64,000 nt of DNA from Diprion similis. Taxonomy: Eukaryota; Arthropoda; Insecta; Hymenoptera; Diprionidae. A program made the position numbers and the translations under genes. Below, one piece after another: positions 27,801 to 40,200 of the stretch; the first letter of the stretch is position 1; each line of letters starts with the position of its first letter. Location of the stretch: assembly GCF_021155765.1 (NCBI RefSeq), contig NC_060118.1, positions 13,776,146 to 13,840,145 on the forward strand. The letters run 5' to 3'. The notes under the pieces are model-generated. The model was not told where the DNA came from, made no database searches, and saw only the letters and a list, made by a program, of their open reading frames with translations.

Positions 27801-30800
27801 GGTGGCTGCGGTACCGCGACACGAACACGGATACGTCCGTAAAGCTGCGGTCAGAAGGCGAAGGCCTGTCAGTGGTAGAACCTGACGCAAGTCACGGGGG
27901 ATGAAACCAATTAAGCAGCTGCTATGAGCAGGCAGAGGACGAGAGATGGTCTTTCGGAGTTGAAACGAATCGCGATTCGAGTTAATCCACCTTTTGATCT
28001 AAGGGTGTATCATGCATATATTTATATTCATATATATATATTGTTACAAAGGATGCAGGGCGCAAATTCGCAAAACCGAATTCCACCACCTTCGTATACC
28101 CAAACCGGCACCTCGACGCGGAAAGGTGGATTAATAAAATACACACCCAGCCGCGAATAAGGGAGAGAACAAAAGCAACCCCTGACAATGGAAGATAATT
28201 CTGACATATAATATCTGTACATAACTTATGGGCTTGACTAATTAATAACTCAATTACCTAGAGTCTTACGGACGAAGGGTATATTTTTATTCTACTACTT
28301 AGTGCAGATGTGTCAAGCCCGCTTGTAACTATTTAATTGCCTCCTGATAGTTAGAATGAGATATTTAATCCTTGAGAGCCGTGCACGCGTAGGTATCTGC
28401 GTCCTTGCGAACCTTCTCCTTCCATCTCTCTCTTTCATTTCTTCATCTCCCTTTGGATTCTCGTGTACCTCAGCTATTCTACATCGACAACATCAGGCCA
28501 CCAACGTAAAGTCTCAAGAGAGCGATAAAAGCTTTTGTCCGAAAAAGCTCTCAGGCGCCTTATTAGCTGCACGGCGAGGCGTAGCATTCAACTGCCTTGT
28601 CAAGGGTACGACAGATGTATACCTGTATCTATATCTCTGTAGGTATATTACATGTACGTAGATAGGTGTACATAGTAAACGTTTCGACGTTCTGTCCGAC
28701 TGCCAACCGCCCATCCTTGGTCGGCAAATTCACCCTCATCTCCTGAAGATCAACTAAACTCATTTGGCTAATTGCACCATATAACGGTTGCATGCTACAT
28801 TAAACGGAATTTTATACCCATGTCCACGTCGTTCTGTATATTACCCCAGGAGGTAATAAGTTTTTTAAACCAAATCCGAAGAGAAAAAACTGTCTTAAGT
28901 TCAAGTTAAGCGTTTTGAAAGTAAAAAAAACTATCGAGAATGGAAACGAATGATTTCCCGATGAAAAAATAAGAGTGATTAGCCTGGAAGGACGTATTGA
29001 CAGCTTATAGAAAGTTGCGAGCTGAGTGCGACGGAAGACGGATGAACGGATGTTGAAACTTTGGCAGTTCAATGAAAGGTAGAAGTCTCCGAGCTTGCAT
29101 TATTAACACCGAGGAAGGCTAACCGAACCGAATCAAGGAAACGCCACGTCCATAGACGACCAAATTTCTCTCTATGATATAACTAGGCGTGGGTATACGT
29201 GGGTATGTGATGTAGGTACGTGTGTAACCGCGTGGCTAGAGGAGCAGGGTACGAAGTAACCAAGGCGAGGGAAACCGAAGGCGCAGTCATTAATTTCATT
29301 TCGATACAAAAGAAACAATACCTACTCACAGGCACCAGTCAGCCTTTCATTCCTCCCTTCACCCACTTACCGCGATCCTCGAGGTTGCTTTTCTTCGGGA
29401 TAGGTCTATATTTGCTTGCGGCAGAGCACCTCGGAGTGCTCGCAAGTACCTAGTCAATTTATCGAATAATATTGTATAACCCAGTCAGCTGGTGGAGAAT
29501 AATAATCAAATTACATCGAGGTTTCGTTGAATACCACTACGGTTAAAATCGGCGTTCGATGTATCCAAGTGTTATTTGAAGTTAGAAATTCGTCACAAGA
29601 CGTTAAAGAATTCCACCGCATACGTGTACAGCAACTGGAAGTGCAGCTAGATGCACCAGTCGAAATTCACGAGGTTTATCGGAGCTATTTCGAGCGGTTG
29701 AGAGAAATTCGTTAAAACTACGAGCTAATTAATTAATGAATTAATCAGTAGATTGCTTACCGGCCTATTTCGTCCCGGAAGTAAGCGCGTAATATACGTG
29801 CGAGATCGTGCTGGAGGAAGTGAGCCGGGGTGGAAAGGTCGAGGTTTGATGGGAACGGTGAAAGGTAAGCAGGTAAAATATTCAAAGGTATCCCGGATCG
29901 CGATCCGGTGACGTTTGGTAAGCCGTGAAAAACCGTGTGTGCGCGAGGAAGTGGAAAGGGTGAAAAAAGGAAGAGGAAGAAGTGGGGGGAAAAAAATTCA
30001 TGAGACAACCAAATGCACTTAATACCCAGCTAGAGCCTTTGTTCTCTCTCATATCCCGCCCTCCTCCCGTTTGCGAGAGAGAGATTCTCTCTTCCCCATG
30101 CTCTCGGATAAGGGATGAATAATGTACTCCCTTACCCTTCAGACAAGTCCCACCTCTTCCTCATGCAACCTGAATGACAAATCAGGTCGGCCCGCCGCCG
30201 CGTCAAAGCAGAGACTCCACTCTTTATCGAAAGGTCGAGAGCACGATCGCTGCGGAGTATTAAGAGGAAGAATAAAAGGGAAGTGCGAATAAGAACGAGA
30301 GAAAAGTTTACGAAAAAATTTGGAGAAGTGGGTAAGAAAGAATAATAAGAAACAAAGAGAAGAATATGAACAAATCCGAGGCTATCCTTCCGGATTGTTA
30401 TTCTTTTCTTTTTCTTTTGTATATACATATATTTCGTTGCACGAGATCGGAGAATCTAATACTGGTAGCTGTATAAATATTTAAATATAGGATGAATATA
30501 TTTTATACGGGAGAAGAAGAGGACAGAATCGAGGAAAAGGATGAAAGAAAGGTACAGTTGGTAGGCTGTTTAAAGTTTAAAATATCGGCCGGAGACTTTT
30601 TTGCGTGTCTTTATGTACGTATTATTATCCGCTCTCACGTATCATCGGTATATTTTTTAAACGCGTGTCCCTTTGGAATTGATAAATAAGTAAAGTTTTC
30701 GCATATACTATAGATCCTCGGATCAGAAAAGGGGCATCTGGAGCCTCCTTTTTTTCTTTCTATTTTTTGTCCGCCCTTCTCTGCAATCCCTCCTACAGAT

Positions 30801-31163
30801 CTGCCAGCTCCTTATACTTTGGGTCTCCCTGAAAGCTCCACGTTCCGCCTGCTTTTAACCCCAACGACCAGGTGGGCCGCGTTCCTTGGGTCATACGTGA
30901 CGCGATCCAATTTTCTCGTGATATCCACCTAATATAAGCGCGCATACCCGCCAATACACACATGCACGCGGCGTATGCGAGCTGGAACGTACCTACATAC
31001 GCAGCTGAGACACACGGTTCCAAGCTTCTTCAAGAACGTTATTTATTCCCCGGTTATTTATCTTCTCTGTCTCATAAACGTACAAGGAGTTTGAAATAAG
31101 ATTGACCATTTTCGTACAATACGAAGAGATGAGGAGACTGCCTTACAACGATGAGCTCGTGCT

Positions 31164-31201
<38 letters not shown>

Positions 31202-34200
31202 ATATGTATAATGGAGGAAATGAAATGGTATATGGATGGGAAATCGAGTATCCGTTCAAGGAACGATTGACGAGCGTCGAAAGCCGGGTCTTAACCTCAA
31301 GCTTTTATCTGTCCCTACAGAAGGTGGGTTGCGACCTCCGGATCGGAAGCAACAAGAAGACGGACGCCTGCGGGGTTTGCGGCGGGGATGGTTCGACGTG
31401 CGGGCCGATTTACTACTGGGCTTTGGTGCCGATAACAGTCTGCTCGAAGCCCTGCGGCGGAGGTAAGTGCATTCGATATTACAGTACAAGTTCGGAATTA
31501 ATTTTACGATGATACACTTGACAACTGCAAGGGTTGTTACTTACCGGATGAAGAGTTGAAAGGAAGGAATTAAATAATGATTACAAGAAAAATTATGTAT
31601 AACTATCACGTTACTTTTCACCTAATGGATTTGCTAAAGCTCAAGGTGACAGCAGCGGCAGCCGGTGCTCGCGAACCTGAGATTCTAATTGCTGGTCGGG
31701 CTCGTATATTTCACCGATATAGTTTGCCTGGCATCTATACGGAACCAGAGGAGGAGAAATTCCCCCTTGGCGAATTTTCACCGCCGTTCGATCCATCATT
31801 CCTTACCTCGTTTATCGATATTCGGCACACGTTTTACGAATTAATATTCTTTATGCTCGAGATTATAACTGTGGAAAAGTTATTCCGTATACCCAAGGCA
31901 TAGAGGATTATTGTTTGAGACTGAGCTTGGATTCTTGAATCGGAAAATAAATAATGAAACGAAAAATCCTGATATTGCACACAGGTTTCAAAATGGCGAT
32001 GGCCGTCTGCAAGACTAGAAGCACCGACGAAGAGGTGATGGATTCTCATTGTGACGCAAACGAAAAACCGGACAAATCCCTCGTCGCCTGCAACGATCAA
32101 CCATGTACTACAGAGTAAGTACAAAAAATGACGAATCTTGAGTAATTTAAAATTCTCAATATCATGCTACAAAGTTTACAATATTCTTAGGCGCGAACTC
32201 CTTTTCGATATTACGATAAATGTACCGGCTATCGACAGTTCAGACCCAATTATTGGCCCTTTTATTCCTCGATGACTAAAATCAATTGCTATAGAGGGTC
32301 AAAGGCAACAAATTTTTTTTCTTTCTAATTTTAGAACTAAAGACCAAACAGATAAATACAACCAAAAAGGGTCAATAACTGTTACACTTACCTAATTATT
32401 ATATCACTTTCTGTGACTTAGAGTCCGACTAAACTGACTTTAATAGACAAAACTGTTATGAAGGCATATATACCAAACCCAGTCGCGCCTACCTTGTTGA
32501 AAGTTATGGATTGGCGAGACGAGGGTAGCAGCAGCTTTAAGCTGTAGCGATACCCATTAAGCTTGAATAGAAAAAGCTCGCGACTAGACGGCTGAGCCAC
32601 AGCCACCAACGAGTAAGAAGAGAAAAAGCCTTGCGAGTGAAAAGTGAAACAAAACTATAGTGCAATTCATGTAATACACTGCGCACACCTGCAGCGTTGT
32701 CAACGAGAATGAGTGCAGGGTCTCCCTCACGCGTAAGACTTTCAAATTTTCACCCTTTGATCTGTTCGTGGTCGCGGAGGAGGGAAATGGAGGGGAAGGT
32801 AGGGGGAGGGGGGCTGAAAAGCCGGTGGCAGTTTTGAAATGCAATTTCGTTAATGCCACGGACGTCATGTGGTAGCCAAAGGGTTATAAAATTATTTGCC
32901 GCACCGTTGACCCCCGACCTTTTATACGTATACTACGAGTATTTACAGATTTTACGCTATTCCATTAATTTGACTTGCACGCGTTTGAAGTTGAGAGGGG
33001 AAAAAACCGAAAAAAGAAAGAAAAACATTTCTCGACACTTTTTGTACATCGGTAAGCGCAATCGCCGAAAAAATTTTCAGTTCGGAGCTGAAATCATCAG
33101 GCATGTCGAACGTTGCGGCAATTTTTCATATCACATAACAGAACAAGAAGGGAAAAAGAATTTTGATCCCGTTTGTACTCTGACCTTTTTTTTTCTTTCT
33201 CACACCAAGTATAATTCATCATTTCAATATACTTTGCATTTAAAGACAACCTACCGACCTACAGTGATTAAAGATAATTGTTTTGTACGCGCGGTTAGTT
33301 TAAGACAAGCAAACCGAACAGTGAAGTAAAAGACGATAATGAATGAGTTGTATAAAAGAGGAAAAAAGAAAAAAAAAAACAAAGAAAAGAAAATAGAAAA
33401 AGCATGAAGAACCGAAATGAAGAACTGCACAAACGATAAAATAATAATTCGTATAGAATTTCCATCTCGCGCTAACCTCGCTCCGTTCTACCTTAACACC
33501 GGCATACGTACCCTGCACCTTCCCATAATCACCCTCTACTATTTCACTCAAAGGTGGACAACGGGACAATGGACCGAGTGCAGCGCAAGCTGCGGCGGCG
33601 GAACAAGAACAAGACCCGTATTCTGTTCGGAGGAGAGCAATGAAACAAGCACCAAAGTAAGTACAAAGTTCAAAGAAGCTCCTTTTCGCCCGTTTGTCGT
33701 GTCGCTATGTAGCGCCATCACTTTTAATTATTTGCCTTTTTTAATCGTGCACTCGCGACTCTCCGAGCGCAGAACCGCAGAGGCATGAATCCATTTTGTA
33801 ATGAACGAGAAGTAAAGGGTTGCGGATATGATTTGTCACAGCTTCCCGAACACATGTGCATCGGTTCGCACAGGCCAAGGCATCAAGAGACCTGCAACAC
33901 GATATCCTGCCCCATGTGGGAAACCAACGAGTGGTCAGAGGTGAGAATAATTCGACTTTCAATCAAATGAAGGAACAGAGTTCCGAAAATTTCAAGGATC
34001 GTTAATTTCTTTTCCTACGTAATTAAGTACTACCTGAAATGGTTTTTTCTTTCGTGAACTTCAACGGACCATAGAGAGATGCTCGGTTGCTGATTAGCGC
34101 ATGCACAAGCCACGCGAAGTCCACGGATAGAATTTCGTACCATGAAGGTTATTAATCACCCGATGAAGAGCGCGAGTTCAGGTCGTTTTCATTCCGCTAT

Positions 34201-37200
34201 CGAAAGTAACAGCATCTCGAATAAAGAGAGAGGGAGAGGGAACTGCTTTCAGCAAGTATCCCGATGGACAATGCAACCCCCATAATTCTGTATAATAAAC
34301 TAGAGAATGGACAGCTGCTGCGTATAGTCGGCTATGATATATTATAGGAAGGTAAACACAGAGATAACGTGATAAAACCCGAAGAACAGAAGCCCGCAGA
34401 GGCTGGTGCCTGCATCTGTGCACAACAGTGATTACACAGACTTTCATATCCGTAGCGCGAAATCCGCATAGCCTCCAATGATTAACGAGGCGTCTGTCTT
34501 GATTGATATACAATGCATTCCGCCGATGAATGAGTGAATACATACATACATACGTACCTTGTTAGGTAGGGAGGGTGGGTTAGTGGGTGGTTGGGTGGTT
34601 GGGTGCAGGAGAGGCTGATTTCAGGAGTGTTTTCAAATGGGGGGGGGGGGGGGGGGCAGGCAGAGCCTCGGTCTAAGAGGGTAAGCGGGAATACCCGTTG
34701 TTGAAGCGTGGGCGGTAATGATTCGATCGTAATATACCTTACGGGGGCGAGGAGAACGATCGAATGAACCTCACGCGGAGTGAGGAGAGGGACGGTAGGG
34801 AAACGCGAGTGTATAAGACGAGAAAGACAGGAATTGATAGATTCCTCGCTTTTGTGGGCCGAGCCAAGCTGAAAGCACTTGAGGCTGCTGAGATTGAAGA
34901 TTCGAGAGAGCCGTTCCTGGTCCCTCACCCTCACCCTCCCTATTTCCACTCCCCTTACATCCTCTCGTTCTCCTTCTCTTTCTCTTTCCCGATCTCGATC
35001 TTGGTGCCGCTAACGCCACCGTCGAAAGACCAACGGACCGGAAATTCTTTCATCGAGGAACGGATTCCTGATTCCGTTCCCGTGGTTTAAGCGCGGAGGT
35101 ATGCGCGCGAGATACTCTTCATCTTTTTCGAATCCCCGATATCGCTGAATCTTGCATGGATTCCGGCTCGACACTTTTATATCTCACCACCGCCAACTCG
35201 TTTCAGCAATGTTAGAATACGTTATTTGAATTATCCTTTTACGCAGTGTTCGGCTTCCTGCGGTTCCGGAGTCCGGACGCGTTTTGTCAGCTGCAAGGAC
35301 GGCAAAGGACGCGTGTCCAAGGACTGTGACATCTTGGAAAAGCCGCACGAGGAACAGGAGTGTAGATCTGTTGTATGTCCGACTCCAAGTATAGGTAAAG
35401 CTCTCATTTTCAACATTACACAGTGAAAAATACTAACCGAATTAAAGTAACGAATAACTTTCATATTTATTCTGTTCTCCCGTTCTGTATGAAATTTTTT
35501 TCTATTGCTTCCATAAAGTCACCGGTATTCGTTACTTTATTCAATTGTCAAAGAATCACCCTTCGTTTCAGAAGACGAGTTTATGCGACCTCTCAGGGAA
35601 CCCTATCCGCCACCGCCTGTACCAGCGAAGTTAATCGGCCAACCGATTCCCTCCGAATCTACGTGAGTATATTCGTTGAAAAATCAGTTTGTCGATGTAA
35701 TTACTGTAGTGAAAAATTTTAGTAGAAATATTTCTTTTGATTTATAATTATTATAATTTATAGTTAGCGGTAGTGCAGTCAGAGATTTCTGTTTGATCCG
35801 TTCTGCCTGGATACACCATCTACTTTGCATGTGACTGGTTACACTCTAGGTATACCGTATACCGATTTGATTTCCATACTCTTTGTTTACAGCTTCTTAT
35901 CGCAAAGTTTATTTCTTTTACGGATACTAGATATTTTTTTTTAACGAAAGAAGAATAAAGTATACGAATGATACCTCGCCTAAACTATTCCGTACGAAAT
36001 AAATAATTAAAAGCGCATACGTATATTAAAGTTGGTGGTCTATCTGCAGTATGACTACTTCACTCTGCAAATGTCGTAAGTATTGCAAGAAATTGCGAAA
36101 CGAACCCGAGGACTTGACAAACATTGAAAAATGTGATGGTTCGATTTGCACGAGGTCGCGACGGTTCGAGTGGGAAGTAAATAAAGTAACGATATCATAT
36201 CGCGATGCAGCACGAGACTCGTCGTCTGTAACCAGAGTTAATTAATGAAATGGTTGGTGGAGCCTGGCCCGCAGAGCTCCACCCACAGTAATACACTATA
36301 TCCCAATGAACGCGTGTCAACGGTATCAATTTATCAACATGCAGACTTCATTCTATCAGCATATATACGTGGTGTTCTGTGTACCGACATTCAAAGGCGC
36401 AATGAGGTACAGACTCATACCATCAGGCCGAATCTCATGAAGTCTCTGATAGACTGGTCGAGAGGAAAAAAAAAAGTAATTTTCATTTTCACAGATTCAT
36501 TGCAGAGGAATGGTCGCCGTGTTCGGTGACCTGCGGCGAGGGCATCCGACGTCGAGAAGTGCACTGCAAGATATTCCTCGAGTTCAGCAGAACGATAGCG
36601 AAGTTACCGGACAGGCAATGCTCGGGACCGAAGCCCGCCGACATAGAAAAGTGCGTCCGCGAACCCTGCGGGATTCTGGGTAATAGTCTTTCTCACAGAA
36701 TGCAGGACACCGTCAGGGATAGCGGCTACGCCGACTCCAGCCTCACCGACACCTACAGATCCTCTTCGGGAGGATCAGGGGGCAGCAGCTACGAGAGCAG
36801 CGTTAGAGTCGCAGCTGGCAGCGCGACACACACAAGCTACTCTTGGAAAGAAAACGGATACACTCACTGCAGCGCCTCGTGTCTCGGCGGTGAGTTGATT
36901 GATATGTGATGCAGTTAGAGCAAACGAGAAGATGAAGAAAAACAAAAAACACAACATGAATTAAGTGGGGGATGCAGCTTGGACGGTCTAAAATCATATC
37001 TAGTTTTAGGATTTTTTTTCGTTCTAATGGAAACGGAAACACTTAAAGCAATTTGAGTTAGAGGGTTTTATTATTTATAGTTTCAAGAACGTTTTAGAAT
37101 TTTTTCATTAAAATTAATAACAAAATAGCCGCATGACGCATATAAGTAACGAACTACTCTGAACTCGAGGCCTTTTGTGGTGGCGCATCTACTGACTTCA

Positions 37201-40200
37201 CTGTCCAACTTGTAAGAGGTAGAAGAATTTTTTGAGTTGAAAATACCTTTTCGATTTCGAACTCATAGCCCAAATGTTAAATTCTAAAACGTTCTTGAAA
37301 TTAAAAATAACAGATCTCTCAAACTCAAATTGCTCTAAGTATTTTAATTTTCTTTAAAGTAAAACAAAAAAAAACTCCCAAAAATAGATACGATCTTAAA
37401 CCGTCCAAGCTGTAGCCCCCCTTAATGTCGCCACGGATTTTACAGGCGTTCAAGAGCTGATCATAAATTGCGTCAGAGACTCGGATGCTCGAGTGGTGAC
37501 ACCGTATCTCTGCACCCCGGAAACAAAACCTGAGTCACGAATCAGGACCTGCAACGATCATCCCTGTCCACCAAGGTATGCGGGAACTCGATTGCGAGTA
37601 AGAATTAATGCAGACGATTATAACGAGTGTTCGAATCGCGTGGTGATTATCAATTTCAGATGGAACTTCAGCGACTTCGCACCGTGCATGAGTCCCTGCG
37701 GGCTGGGAATTCAGACGCGTGACGTGACGTGCATACACGAGGTTGCCAGGGGAGGTGCAAACACGGTCCACGTACCCAACAACATGTGCCCACAGCCTCC
37801 GCCGCCGGATAGACAGTATTGCAACATATTGGATTGCCCTGTGAAATGGAGCGTCGGAGAGTGGGGGAAGGTGAGGGGGATTTTTTCTTAACTAACAAAT
37901 GTAACTCCTGTATCTCAAGAATCGAATTGTTAGTATTTACGAGTGATGCGACGGCGTTTCAGTGCTCCAAGACTTGCGGGGGTGGTGTGAAGAAGAGATA
38001 CGTAGCCTGCGAACAAGTGATGGCGCAGGGTCATCAGCAGCCACGACCAGAATCCGCTTGCGTAACGCAGAAGCCCGCCGAGCAAAGGCCTTGCAATACT
38101 CGGGCCTGTCACGATCTGGACTCGAATGCGCAGCCTGTTATTTTGAGCAAGAATACGACGTTCAGTCAGTCGGATCCGAGCGAAAAGGTCGATCTCAGAA
38201 TCGGTGGTACAGCGATTGTATTTCACGGCACTTCGATCGTCAAGATCCGATGCCCAGTAAAGAAATTTGACAAGTGAGCTGCAACTCCGCAAAACTATTC
38301 GCCGATAAATTCCGTTGTCAATTTTGAAGTGGAATCATGGCTACAATCGTTATACGTATACATTTGTTTCTACAGGGCTCACATTATCTGGACGAAGGAC
38401 AGAATGGAGTTAAGGAAGTCAAAGAAGTACAAGATCAGCAAAAAGGGCGCACTGAGAATCGTCGACGTGAGCTACTCGGACAACGGTGTCTACGCTTGTA
38501 TAGGTGAGTAAAAGATCCCGAATCTCAAGTAAATTGAAACTTATCTCGCGTTTACCTTTCAGCGGGACAATCGCAGGCGGAGGTTCATCTTCTGGTGAAA
38601 GTGAGACCCGGGGAGTACATGAGCAGCGAGGAGATCCTCCGGCATGGAAAAACGGTCCATCATCAGGACGCTAGTTTGGACTCGGCTCCTTCGCTGTCCG
38701 GTGAAGTGCTTCACACGGATTACGCAGGTACGATATTTCGCCGTTTTCCCATTTTGAGTTGGTTTTGAACCGAGATTTTCCACCCCCAGCACCAGCCTAC
38801 GGCAGTCCGTTCTCCTTTAACGGAGAAGACTTCAGTCACGAAGCTCATCCCGAGGGAATAGTCACTCCTAAGCCGACGCGAAAACCTCGAAAAAAGAAAC
38901 AGAAACCGAGCCCACTTCCGCCGGACGCGACGATGATTCACGGCGAATATACCGTGACTTCGCCTCATCAGGTAAGAAAGTCACGACGTGCTCCGAACCT
39001 ACTTTTGATGGACAATTTACAACAAACGACGACCGCCTATTCTCTCAGTTTCTTTCGTCTAACTATATGTGTCTAACTACTCTCTTCTATGACGATCCCT
39101 CTCTCGTTGTCGACTAAACTCTTTTAACCCAAACGCTGATCGCTATCTTTCTCCTTGTACTTTTCTCCTAACAAACTAACGTCTTCTGGTGATGGGCTTT
39201 TGGCGGTATAATCAGCCGGGATATCAGGAGTCGGTCGAATCGACAGCGACTTCGGGAACTTCGAGCCTTTTGCCCCACTTGAACGGATTGATATCGAGGC
39301 TAAAGGTGAGTGTCTCAATTAGCGTTTTCCGTACACCACTCAAAACGAACCCGCAGACCTATACGGTATGACGCGACTGTAATGCCTTTTTCTTATTTGC
39401 ATTTCATTTTATGCTTGCGCTTCCCAAGTTGACGGATCTTTCGCATTCTGTATCTTTTCTTTTATTTTTCAGTTATCAAGTCTCGCAACTTCCTGCTGCT
39501 TCTTTCTCTACACTGTCCGCACTTTTGCTAGTGACTTATAATCTAACTATAAATAAATAAATAAATAAATAGATAAATATTACGGATATCAGGCAGCCAA
39601 TCTAAAATTCAGCAATTATCCTCTATGATATCAGGAGCGAAAAATTGAAAGGGCGCTAATCATATTTTCTAACATTTCATAGCTTTCACTGTCACAAGGG
39701 TGTATGGAAAAAATGAATGAAAGCTGATTTATCTTAAGAATCAGAAAAACAGTTATGCCCTTTTGATTCTTAACCCTTGATATATATTTTTTTTTCTTCT
39801 CTTACTGCACAGTGTGACTGTAGCCATTGACTAGTTTCTATTCTGTAGTATGTCTGTATTGTGTAATAATTTATTAATAAATTTCTGTTATACTTTATTT
39901 GTCTGTAAGTGTTACGTTAGAGTTAAACAAAACTCGAGCATATAGATATTGTCAGGCAGTATCTATCAATTCTATCATACTAATGTCGTTCGCCAGGCCT
40001 ATTGGCCGTTTCAGGGTAACGCGATAGGAAGCCGGGGTCACAGGATGGCACCACATTATGTTGAGGATCTGAGGAGCGACGATATCCCGACAACTCGAAC
40101 ACTGAGGGACCGGAAAGCTGGGCGGAACTTCGCGGATGAAATCGACAGCGACTTTGGTATTTTACAAGGAAACACGGGGATACCGGATGAGAATTTCGGG

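Noticed and set aside
34178-34949. Overlapping minus-strand frames of 121 and 155 codons
   Set aside because: Intronic; one reads through a poly-G/poly-P tract; no domain.
39949-39996. Upstream extension of the acidic exon
   Set aside because: The cgccag acceptor at 39991-39996 restores phase with the preceding exon, so the ORF start is not a gene start.
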